NCBI GenBank assembly: GCA_963693285.1 | Contig: OY848923.1 | Location: 6,838,920 to 6,902,919, forward strand | Source: Xestospongia muta | Lineage: Eukaryota > Porifera > Demospongiae > Haplosclerida > Petrosiidae | Direction: 5' to 3' | DNA length: 64,000 nucleotides | Part shown: one piece after another, positions 1-10,194 of the stretch | How positions within the stretch are numbered: position 1 is the first letter of the stretch | Layout of the letters: each line of letters starts with the position of its first letter | The notes under the pieces: generated by a model | Databases searched by the model: none | Seen by the model: only the letters and a program-made list of their open reading frames with translations | What the model was told of the DNA's origin: nothing | Translations under genes and position numbers: made by a program

Positions 1-265
1 ATAGTAATTGTGTGGTGCTCTTCTATAGGGAAATAACAAGGTGCGTTGTTATTAATGAAGACAAATATGTCAGAATGAAGTCTTTAGCACAGGGTTGTAC
101 CAACTATTAAAAATTAAGGAGTAAAGTTTGTGTACACTTAAACACTACATATGTCATACTTGTCTAATCTGTTTGTTAAATTGCTTAGTTTGAGCTTGTT
201 ATCTGATGGCACAAAATGACAAGACAAACGAACTGCAATAAACTTCATTGATCCTACAAAGGAAA
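1..265 (-). pseudogene. S-family fragment: copy of the last two exons of the 10.2-14.5 kb S gene
   Basis: Bases 1-305 are a close copy of about 10,330-10,640, so the window opens inside a duplicated end of an S-family gene. The copy holds the equivalents of the B exon (about 170-265) and the C exon (1-103), in the same order on the minus strand. Small deletions shift the frame in both: the C-exon copy reads into a stop after about 30 residues while the next frame still encodes the A-P-C-Y-F-P run of the parent. I read it as a decayed duplicate truncated by the window edge; an assembly error in one copy is the alternative. Confidence 0.6.
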
Positions 266-342
266 TTGTTAAAAAGTACATTAGTAATATCACTCATATG
301 ATTATATATATAATTACAATCGGAAGGACAACTTCAAATAAA

Positions 343-1080
343 TGTTTATTAACTGGTACTACCTACAGAGAATCAACCAGGAAAGACATTGAGTACATCC
401 AACATAACTACACTTGATATTAATGTATGTGGAATAAATATAACACATGAAGAAATACATCAAGCTATAGCCACTTACCTTGGACCAGAATACAAGTGAA
501 TTGTCTGAATTATAAATGTATGTATCCTACCAGGCTAGATGTGATAGAATCAATCCGAGATCATGATTGGATAAAGGGTATTTGATTAGTCAGGAAGTAA
601 CTCTTACATCAAATGGAACTGATTATGTAGTTCCTGAAGGAACTAGGTTCAATTTGTATCTGTCTGATGGTCAGTTCATATAGCATAAATAATATTTATA
701 TATTATATTTTGTACTATTGCTATAAATGATGAGACTCAGGAGATATGTTAGTTTATGTTACTACAGAAAATGTTAAATTGAGTTATACACATGTAGAGG
801 ATGTCCATACTTTTATAGCTAATTTTTCACCCTTTATTTTACAAAATGGTAAAAGTTTGCAATTTTTAACTATTTCAACTGACTTGCTTGCTACAAACCT
901 ATTATGTAGATTAATATAATTTATACAACAACCAATTTGAATACTCAATTGTTTCTATGCTGAGAGCACTACAACAGTTCTAATCCTTCTCATTACTCTT
1001 AAAATTGAAAGTAAACAGCATTAACTGACTTCTATCATAAACGTATTAATATATACCAATGAATTTGTTTCTTCAAGATG
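343..1080 (+). repeat. Direct segmental duplication, copy 1 (copy 2 at about 1,985-2,740)
   Basis: Reading the two stretches side by side shows long shared runs, for example around the S-family fragments and around the later run containing ACTGACTTCTATCA. It is a tandem direct duplication of about 0.7 kb with the intervening 0.9 kb unique. It explains why two nearly identical S relics occur in the first 2.4 kb. Confidence 0.6.
391..680 (+). pseudogene. S-family C exon and terminal A-type exon, decayed
   Basis: The plus strand encodes a C-type exon (about 391-500) with the pattern L-D-I-N-V ... I-T-H-E-E-I, ending Y-L-G-P-E-Y-K and a TGA stop. It is followed by an A-type exon (about 577-680) with L-I-S-Q and V-V-P-E-G-T-R-F-N-L, ending in a stop. 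Both are recognisable from the intact S genes on the other strand. No start exon or joining frame could be built, so this looks like a remnant. The same pair is repeated at about 2,033-2,337. Confidence 0.5.
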
Positions 1081-1279
1081 TGTTACATGCAAATATATAT
1101 ATCCATGTTTTTATTTTTATTTTTACAGAATGAGACCCAGTCCGTTCTTGGCAGTGTATTTGATATGCTATTTCATAATACTAGAGACCTTGCATTTTAA
1201 CACTGATACTATTGGTAACTGTCTAAAACAGATATATCATCAGAGAAGAAACTATATCATTGAATGTTTTTCCACATAC

Positions 1280-1430
1280 TATTGACTTATCAGCTGATAT
1301 CTCAGAAACCAATTGTTTGTCATGTGTATGAGATAGAATCTATTCCTCAAACTATCTCACCTTCTGGCACAAAACTGATTGGACTTAATTGTTTCTTTAT
1401 TTCTAAAAAAGTTAATGTTAAATTAATTAA
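1280..1430 (+). pseudogene. Isolated S-family A-type exon relic
   Basis: An open stretch encodes L-I-S-Q followed 20 residues later by I-S-P-S-G-T-K-L-I-G-L, matching the A exon pattern of the S family (L-I-S-Q then Y-x-V/I-P-A-G-T-K/R-F). No flanking B or C exon in a compatible phase was found. Probably a relic of the same decayed plus-strand copies on either side. Confidence 0.35.
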
Positions 1431-2032
1431 ACGTTATATTAATAATTTAAAAATTATTCTTGTCTTTTTTGCCAAACCTGTTTTGGTAACAATGAAATCA
1501 TCAGCATACAAATATTTGAGATAATTTAAATTTATATTTGAATTAGTTTGTTAATTTATCAATGTTCATTTATTTTACATATAATACATGATAAGTTACT
1601 GAGATGTAGTAAGCATCACAAAATATTTCATTATAGTAATATACTACTAGTATTAGTGTAATGGCATTATAGTGATATACTATTGACAGTACATAGTACT
1701 AGTGTAATAGTTTAATGTCTCGTATAAAGTAATACTGTTTCAATTGTCATAGTAGAAGTAATACCATTTTAATTGCTCTAATTACTACAGAATTGTACCA
1801 TTTGTGTACTTTAACAAATGACTACTCAATATATTTCTATTTATAAAAAGAAACTCACCTAATTCTGGTAGCTGTAACTTATTCCAATTTGGTACTGTGA
1901 GACTTTGATGTGCAAAAACATCTCAAATATTCAACTTGGACAGGATAACCAGGTACTTGAAGTCATGCAAACATATAGATCAAATACAGAACAATTGGTA
2001 CTATAGAGAATCAAATAGGAAAGACATTGAGT

Positions 2033-2337
2033 ACATCCAACATAATTACACTTGATATTAATGTATGTGGAATAAATATAACACATGAAGAAATACATCA
2101 AGCTATAGCCACTTACCTTGGACTAGAATACAAGTGAATTGTCTCAATAAGTATATAGTATACATGTATGTATCCTACCAGACTAGATATGATGGAACCT
2201 AAGCAAGATCATAATTGTACAATGGGCATTTTGATAACTTCAGAGGTAATTCTTACATCAAATAGAACTGATTAAGTAGTCTCTGAAGGAACAGGTTTCA
2301 TTCTATATTTGTCCAATGGTGAGTTCATATAGCATCA
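2033..2337 (+). pseudogene. Second copy of the decayed S-family C/A exon pair
   Basis: This repeats the fragment at 391-680 with scattered substitutions. The C exon again encodes L-D-I-N-V and I-T-H-E-E-I; the A exon has an in-frame TAA just before the P-A-G-T-like motif and an altered V-S-E-G-T-G-F. The duplication extends further downstream on both sides of the pair. Confidence 0.5.
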
Positions 2338-2799
2338 ATAATTTTTATATATTTTGTATTATCTCTATAGATGATGAGAGTCAGGAGAAGCGTTCTCAAG
2401 ATTATGTTACAACTAAAGATGTTTAATTGAGTTATACATATGCAGAGGATGTCCATATCTTGATAGCTAATGTTTCATCCTTTATTTTACAAAATGGTAA
2501 TGGTTTGCAATTTTTAAATATTTCAACTAGCATGCACACTTTAAGTATAAAGCTAATATCTAGACTAATATAATTTGTACAACAACGACTTTAAGTACTC
2601 AGTTGCTTCTATACTGAGAGATCCACAACTGTAAATGTCAGTATTCCTTCTCATGACATTTTGATGTGGTAATTGAAAAAAAACAGCATTAACTGACTTC
2701 TATCACACATGTACATATATCTCTTCAAGATGTGTTAGATGAAACTTCTGTACAATGTCAAGTTATCAGTAACTAATAATAAACTACAATTTACCTCTT

Positions 2800-3085
2800 C
2801 TAGAACATGACGTATCTTGTCTGAATCCAGTTTGGTTGTACCATCAGTAAAGGAACAGGTCATATAGACAGTGATGAGTTTTGTGCTAGTGGTAGGTTCC
2901 CAGTCATTCTCTATAACAGTGGTATTAACATAATATATATATTATGTATTACACGTGACACTTATTACCACTGGCACAGTACTACCATCAACACAAAGCA
3001 ATCTACCTTTAAATTTAACATCAACATTATCAGAAACAGCTTCAATTTTAGATGGTCCAACATTTTGGGAAGTCTTGTTACTCAT
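2800..3085 (-). pseudogene. Partial S-family gene (A and B exons only)
   Basis: An ATG at 3,083-3,085 opens M-S-N-K-T-S-Q and runs through F-K-G-R-L and a V-P-V-V strand resembling the A exon. About 100 bp further, 2,800-2,910 encodes a B-type exon with L-I-T-V-Y-M-T-C, ending I-R-H-V-L-E-E before a GTAAAT donor. No C exon was found downstream on this strand. It is either a truncated gene or an extra module of the neighbouring S gene. Confidence 0.4.
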
Positions 3086-3238
3086 ATTAGTTACATATAT
3101 TATGTCAACAAAAGACCGAAGATAATAGCTTTGATACAACTATCTCTGTGGCTGTTCAGGCAGTTATTTATTCTATTTATTGACTGCTCAGAATGTTATT
3201 TATAATTTATCATGTGTGTGTTTCAATTCCCAATAGAT

Positions 3239-3321
3239 TACTGTCACATCTGCTATGATTATAGTAATTATGATAATCAATATTACAACACAATCGTGAA
3301 ATCATAGCAGATATGACAGTA
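3239..3321. repeat. Inverted repeat, 22-bp arms
   Basis: Arms at 3,239-3,260 and 3,300-3,321 match at 21 of 22 positions and enclose a 39-nt loop. It could be the footprint of a small non-autonomous element or a stem-loop; nothing else supports either. Confidence 0.6.
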
Positions 3322-3571
3322 GAGTAGTTGTAGTTAGCCATTTCCTTTATAGGCTATTTATATTTAGTATAATATATAAACAGCTCAAAGTAATAACAAA
3401 CTAATCACATCAATTAATAGAAACTAAAAGTTCCAACTTGACATCATTACAATGCAACACTAGAAGGAAGATAAATAATTTATTATAAAGGTTATCAATA
3501 TTGAAAAAAATATTTATTACTAATATACATTAAAACTAACACACACAACCTTTATATAAATCATAGGAGAC

Positions 3572-5465
3572 TTACATATAATTCCTTCCTAGGTGTTCCT
3601 GCAAAAATATAGCAATGTCCTGATTATTGGTTTCAGGAATGTTACGAACCAGGACACTGAGCCCAACAGAAGAGGCTGGAGTAGAACCTTCTGGATAATA
3701 ATCATGATCCCAACGATTAAAATTAGTAAATGTAAACACACTGACATAAGAGTTAAACGGCTGATACTCTTGTAGATGCTATAAAAATGATTTCAATATA
3801 ACAAATATAAAACATGACCTCTTCCATATACCTCCCGAATTTGTGTATTGATGTTACTTGCATGAAGATTCTTATCATCAATTTCAAAACAACAAATTAG
3901 CCGTATGGCAATGGACTTATTTGTATCTGTGAAGAACAAGATAGCAAAATGTGTTAATATCAACTCAGTGTTCTAACATTAAAACATATAGTGTAATGAA
4001 TTTAAGCAGATATTAACCAGAAAATGCTATTGTATAAAGAAAGAATTTATATGTATTGAAAAACCTTTAATACATGCAAGAACCCTCATGTCTTGAGTTA
4101 CATAATTGATCATATAAGTAGGTAAAGGCACAAGGTTAGCACAAAAGGTTTTAGTAATATTAATAATTATCATATGTCTCACCTTTCAAATCTACATTTT
4201 GAGTTAAGTTGTAGACATAGGTACCACTATCAGATATGCGATGAAAAGTGGCTTCCCATTGCGTTATGAAGGACATGATACTGCCTTTATTAAAGAAAAT
4301 TTGTAGGAAATAGAATTCATGATTCCATTACAGACCTGGTTGATAGGCTTGAAATACAGTTCCTGTTGGAACAACTGTAAGGCCATTTGAAAAATCCAAT
4401 TCTGTAACGTCTCCGATAAAGTGTTTAACATGATTTTTGCGTAGACTGATAAAGAAAAGTCAAAAAATTTATTTAATTTTTTAAACATTAACATACATAT
4501 CCAGCAAACAATCACTTTTATTTTCAATACTCACATGTAGCTAGAACCAAGATGTTTACTTACAGCATCGTAGATATCTTGGTATGTTACTTGACTCTCA
4601 CCAATAATACTAATATTGATGTCAACAGTTTTTTTACCAGATGGCAGGTTATTTGGGACATCACCTTGCTCCACAATTGCTTTAAAATGTTCATCCTTGA
4701 AAGCCTATAGAATTAAAGCATGCAAGAAATCATTGCAATTAATTTTTGCCTTAGTTGCTAAGTCTTATGTAGTCTATATATATAGCTTATATGTATCATG
4801 AGTACTCATGAAAACTTGGCAGTATAGCAGTAGTGTTGGCCTCAGACCTATATGCAAAAGTCTGGATTTGTATGTAGGTCTGGGACTGAGACTAAAGTTC
4901 AACACTATATTAGTAAGTCCACCAAATTATCTATAGGGTTTTTAGAATTAGTTTTACCTTTTTTCACTGATTAGCCTTAGATTGAACCTGGCAACATCAT
5001 TTAAGGTTTTCAGCCTGTTTTGAAATGTGGCAAAGTTTGTGATGAGGCTTAAAATAACATGTAAGTCTATATATTCAGCGACTTTAATTTATGGCAAAAA
5101 CATGATTGATGTGCAACCTATGTAATAATTGGTATATGCATTGTGTTTTTCTATGAGCAGAATGTCTGGCTTCAAGAGCTATAGTAAAAACTGTACTTTA
5201 TATGAATTTACCTTTTGTAAAGCTTTCAAAAGAGAAGATTGTTCAGCTTCAACATCACATTTGAAGTGACAGTCTATATCCACAACAATAACTAAACAAA
5301 GAGTAATAGCTACAAACCAATGCATTATGTATAATCTGTACCTTTACCGGATGAAACTAGCACAAACTTGGTCCCAGCTGGTACTGTATATTTCCCTGAA
5401 CCAGTATTGAGTATATTTAATGTGTTTAGACAGATCAGATGTTGTACGTCTTTGTTTTCTGCCAT
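3572..5465 (-). CDS. Two-module S-family protein (unknown function), 7 exons
   Basis: I do not recognise this family. Proposed exons on the minus strand: 5348-5465, 5212-5291, 4535-4704, 4336-4445, 4183-4284, 3832-3926 and 3572-3778; phases agree at every junction and give 293 residues from ATG M-A-E-N-K. Order is A-B-C then A-A2-B-C. A exons carry Y-T-V-P-A-G-T-K-F and V-V-P-T-G-T-V-F; B exons carry a beta strand and L-L-K-A-L-Q-K; C exons carry V-D-I-N-I-S-I-I-G, a helix and L-G-S-S-Y-M or L-G-R-N-Y-M. There is no signal peptide or membrane segment, so it is probably cytosolic. Each C exon ends in A-T-G-T-G-A-G or A-T-G-T-A-A-G, where the splice donor overlaps an in-frame stop; I ended the gene at such a stop. 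One donor (GTCTGT) is weak. Tandem repeats lie immediately upstream. Confidence 0.6.
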
Positions 5466-5574
5466 ACTGATTGTTGCACTGTCTACTAAAATTAGTACAT
5501 TGCTACACTGCCTTATATATAAAGCAGTCACTGCATTATATATATATATAGAGAGAGAGAGAGTGAGTGGGCAT

Positions 5575-5965
5575 AATTACCTTATAAGGTCATGTGGGTA
5601 ATGAACAATCAACACTTTCTTAATTAGTCAAAAGAACCAGGCACCTGTTCATGTGGGCAATGGACACACAACACTTGTTATAATTGGTCTCACAGAAGAT
5701 CTAGAACATAATTAGACAAAGAACCAGACACCTATTCATGTGGGCAATGGACACACAACACTTGTTATAATTAGTCTCACAGAAGATCTAGAACATAATT
5801 AGACAACAGAACCAGGCACCTGTTCATGTGGGCAATGGACACACAACACTTGTTATAATTAGTCTTACAGAAGATCTAGAACATAATTAGATAACAGAGC
5901 CAGGCATTCATGTCAGCAATGGACAATTGTTATAATTAGTCTATAGAACATTCTAAAACATTTCA
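5575..5965. repeat. Tandem repeat, unit about 87-88 bp, about 4 copies
   Basis: Units beginning CACCTGTTCATGTGGGC start at 5,642, 5,729 and 5,817, with decayed copies before (about 5,580) and after (about 5,905). Each contains CAATGGACACACAACACTTG and AGAAGATCTAGAACATAATT. Part of the unit recurs near 6,075-6,110. No coding potential was seen. Confidence 0.75.
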
Positions 5966-6243
5966 TGTTACGTGATATATAAATAGAATAACTGAGTTTG
6001 AAACAGATATATAATACTTTGTTAGTTTTTGTTATTGTGGATCAAGTCATTTTGTTACATACACACATATATATAGTGAGTGGGCAATGACTACCTTATA
6101 AGATATTCGTGGTCCACTTTATACTGTGTGATGAGGCTCACTATATATCGTGCTTTCTATATTATCTACCAGATTCTCATGTAAACCACGGAAATAATTG
6201 GTTGTTTCAACTGATTATGGTTTAACATCAATGATAATTTTTT

Positions 6244-6300
6244 TGTCATCTTTCTCTGCACATGATCACACCGTGTGATTATGTGCAGAGAAAGATGACA
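6244..6300. repeat. Near-perfect 57-bp palindrome
   Basis: Outer arms 6,244-6,263 and 6,281-6,300 are perfect 20-bp inverted repeats, and the inner 17 bases continue as an imperfect palindrome (GATCACAC / GTGTGATT). It lies in non-coding DNA about 0.6 kb from a transposase relic. Confidence 0.8.
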
Positions 6301-6870
6301 ATTATTTCTTTTTACATTTGTATTTTCATTCTAACATGCAATGATTCTGAATGAAAAGATAAACAAAAAAAAATTATCATAACTTTCTAATAACTTGACC
6401 AAATTCAAAATGTCAAAGTCAGGTGGTCTCCTGACGACCATCCGTTTCTTTTGATGTCATCTTTATATGAATACGAGTCTTATACGACACCCACAAGAAC
6501 AAGATTTGTTGTAGTTTCCATAAGCAAAGTACAGGAGATGCCATTGACCACGAGAAATATGATCTTGTGAATTTCGTTAATCAATAAATGGCTACCGCTT
6601 GTAGAGAGAAACCAGTACAGTAAGTCGGTAAGAAATACATTCTAAGTGTAAAAGTTCAATGAATCATATAGATGGGTAAAATAAATTGAATATAACTATT
6701 GTGTATGAGAATGAATGCAAATAGAAGTATTACTAAAATCAGACTTCGATAACAGAAAAATTATCTTGATCAAAATCTTTAATAAACCTCAGTTAAGTTA
6801 TGCCTTAGATCAGTACATATTGTTTGTGTAAGTTCTGTTATTTTTTGTAATGCTTCATCTATTAACTATC

Positions 6871-7362
6871 TCATCTTTGTCCATCATACATGTCTTTGTC
6901 AGTGTCATTGTTATCATCATCATCACTGTCATCTTCTCCAAGTTCAATTATAAAATCTTCTATTGTATCCTCAACAAGTCCATCTTTTTTAAAGTAATCT
7001 TTTCTATGTCCACAACATGTCTACAAAAATTCCTCCACATGTCAATCGTTGTGTATGTAAACCCATCAGGTGTAAGCCATTTAACAGGAGTCAGTAATTT
7101 ACCTTCTCCAGAAATATATTCATTATGAATGTTACACACACTTCTTATTGATACACCTGTAGGCTATGCTGTACGTTCTAGATTCTCTCTCTCTTAATTG
7201 AGCTTCCTTTTTTCTTTCTCAAAGAACTGCTTTACTTTTTCAATAACATATTTGGTTTGTGATGTCAATGTAACTTCCTTCCCAGGTTTCTTAGCTACCT
7301 TATGTATATATAGGTTGTGGCTCTTGATTAATGGAGGAAGATGAGCTGCTTCCTTGATCCAT
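6871..7362 (-). pseudogene. Internally deleted transposase relic (HTH N-terminus joined to acidic C-terminus)
   Basis: Read on the minus strand from an ATG at 7,362 there is a Ser-rich start, then V-I-E-K-V-K-Q-F-F-E-K-E-K and a helix-turn-helix-like A-T/P-T-G-V-S-I-R-S-V region. Farther on come M-W-R-N-F-C-R-H-V and an acidic tail ending in many Asp. This order resembles N- and C-terminal pieces of IS630/DDE-type transposases common in invertebrate genomes, with the catalytic core missing. Several stops and frame changes interrupt it. The family label is from memory of the pattern and is tentative. Confidence 0.45.
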
Positions 7363-7694
7363 TGCTAGCTAAACTATTGCAAATTTTATTAATAATTTTT
7401 ATAACTTAATGTAGATATAATTCTAACTTACAGAGTTGCCAAGGATTTTTTTTGTTACAAGAAAGGAAATGAAAGATACTCTATACGCACAACCACAGAC
7501 GTGGTTTTATTTACGTGTGTAACTTCAAAGAATATCACACACCACAAACATTTCACTATGATAGTGTGGTATGTGTTATGTATACTACTTACACCCACAA
7601 GGCAACTAATTTCCGGCGGCAAGGTGAACAAGAACAGACTTTAGTAGCAGGGAAGATTAACGATAATACATACCAGGCGTGTATTAGAATCATC

Positions 7695-9961
7695 ATGAAA
7701 TCTTTACAGTCGAATCTTCAGTTCAAGAGAACATTAGGAATTCAGCTTGTGAACATTGAACCTGGTCTTAGTGATCACCAATTACACTCTCTCAAACTGG
7801 CTTGCTTCCTCCTGGATATACCAAGACAACAACTAGAGAATGCTGACACATTTATAGACCTCTATCAACTGATAGAACATAAGATGCCTCAACATGCACC
7901 CTCACTGGTATATCAAATGCTTATTCTTGTTGGATTTCCTAAACCACTTTTACAAGGCTTGCTGCCATTTGTTGAAATGAAGATTCGTTTAGAGAAAAAC
8001 CTGGTTATGGATTTAACTTTGACATTGTCATATATACTAGGAGATATATCAGAAAAAAGTTATCAAAAATTTAAAGAACTAGCTCGACTTATGTTTCTTC
8101 CAGAATATCATACATCTCGAATCTTGTCATGCTCACATCTTTTAGAATTGTTACAAGATAAGAATGTTCTTACTCCACAAAATCTTATTTATATGTTTGC
8201 ATGCCTTGAAGCAGCTGGATGTCCTCTACAAGTTGAATATCTTAGAGAATTTTGTGTTCGTCAAAGTCTCCCAATACCAGATTGGAGTGAATTACAGTTA
8301 CCAGAATTAGGTGAATTTTATTATTATTTATTACTATTTAATTGCACTGTTTCATTATATAATATGTTGGTTAAAATTTGGCTGGCATGTAGCTAATTGT
8401 CAGAACTATGGAAATTCTATTAATCATCTCATTAGTTAGATGTAACTTTTTAATTGATGTTAGTTCAGATGCATATTTAATAGATCTGCATGTCACTATC
8501 ATATTGATAGCTCTCCATAACACACACACCATTTTTAATAAGTCATTTGTTAAGCAATCACATAATGTTAATGATACTTTGTAAGTATGCAACATAAGCA
8601 ACACAACAAAACATTAACCAATCTCTTTAACAATGATACTACAACTTCACATTGTGATGAAATTAGTTATGTCCTATTCATACATGCATATAATGACTTC
8701 ATTATATTTATTCAGTATAGTACAACCACATGTCTCTTATATAAATTATTGGTCAAATATGCTACTGTGATCTCAGTTCATTTTTATTGTTTGTTCATTA
8801 AATAGGTGCTGATTATGGAGATGATACTGTTGATATAGATGGTGCTAGAATTGACAGATTTATTCTTGAAGTCATGGCAAAACGTCAAAGATGTAAGTCT
8901 GTGAATTATCAGAATTTTGATGCATAGCACTCCATCATTTTGTAGGTCGTTTTTGTACAGTGAAATGTACTGTGTGTTCTATACTATTAGTAGTCTTACC
9001 ACTGCTTTTAACAATCCTCTTTATTAGTTGTTTTGGAGTCTTTTATATTGGTTTGAAAGATATTTCTTTACATTCAGTTCGGAACATCGGAAGTAATACT
9101 TCAGTAATTATTGAACCTAACTGTTACAAGTCTTTTTGGACAAAAAAGCTTATTATCAGTAACACAAAAGGATATAGTAAAGATCCTGTGACAGTTACCT
9201 TTTATAAGACAAATGTGAATACCCTTCACTTAATAGCAAAACAATTGAAAGGGAGAAACGAGACATATAATCCAAATGGTGCTACTTATCGCAAACATAT
9301 GAACTATTTAGTTGATGCCCCAATTTATTCAGCTGGTAATAGTACACTTACTTATACCTTCAGTTTCAAAGCTGATATTAACTTTACTACTTGTCCTCTT
9401 GAACTACATATGTTTGAAGACTATCAGAAATATTGTCACTATCTATTACATCCTTATGATCAACATAATGGTCCTATTTCTAGTCCAAATTGTACTCTTA
9501 ATTCAGTGAATTCTACACTTCAAAGCCACATTGTAAACTTTCATCTCCATCCAAATACCTTCTACTACTTTGCTGTAGGGTTAACACAAGGTTTATATGT
9601 AAATATAACAATTGGTGGAAAGTTAGAAGAGTTTCAAGTCTCTGATCTGACTCCAGAAAAATGTGCCCTGAACATTGACACACCTTCCTGTACTATCCCA
9701 ATTGCTTATTCGAGTTTAAGTTTTGCACAAGACTCTATCTGTCTACTTGCTCAATCTAACAGCAACAATCAAAACAATGTTACAGTAGATGTCACTCTGG
9801 CCAACTGGAATGGTGGTAGTGTCACTTGTCTTTCATTTAGTGCTGCGACTGGTTTTATTACAGTATGTATCATTTTAATGCTAGTTCTATTTATAGTCTG
9901 GCATATAAGAAAAGAGTCAGCTGTTATTTCTCAATATACTGACTTGTTGACCGGTGATTAG
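7695..9961 (+). CDS. Receptor D1: tandem DED, two-pass membrane protein, 3 exons
   Basis: Exons 7695-8310, 8806-8892 and 8961-9961 give 567 residues with consistent phases; an alternative acceptor for exon 3 at 8,946 adds five residues. Residues about 10-205 form two death-effector-like domains: the first has L-S-D-H-Q-L-H-S-L-K-L-A-C, L-E-N-A and D-L-Y-Q-L-I-E, the second F-K-E-L-A-R and H-L-L-E-L-L. Exon 2 encodes a short linker ending basic. Membrane segments lie near 238-262 and 525-549. The ectodomain has many N-x-S/T sites, C-P-L-E-L-H-M-F-E-D and L-T-P-E-K-C-A-L-N. The tail contains Y-T-D-L-L, a YxxPhi sorting motif. DEDs join homotypic complexes in caspase-8-type signalling, so it is presumably a membrane platform for such assembly. 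I chose ATG 7,695 because a longer frame upstream starts only with GTG; an acceptor-like TTTACAG just inside could mean a missed upstream exon. Confidence 0.8.
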
Positions 9962-10194
9962 GTTATTTTTTAAATAGTTTGTGAATATTAACAAAGTGTA
10001 TATACTATGAAACTTTTAATTTGATAAATGGTTTACATAAAAACAAAGACACAAGACTTAAGTAATTTAATAGCTTATTAATCAACTATCAAATATTTTT
10101 TTAAAAACTTAACCATGTGCCAACTTCACCATCAGACAAAACTATAAAAGTGAACAACACGTATTACTACATAAATAATACATTGTCATTGTAC

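Noticed and set aside
6587..6621. Possible start exon of D1 (M-A-T-A-C-R-E-K-P-V)
   Set aside because: The donor leaves phase 2 whereas the DED exon acceptor needs phase 0, so it does not join.
6850..7128. Hydrophobic plus-strand open frame
   Set aside because: Antisense of the Asp-rich tail of the transposase relic.
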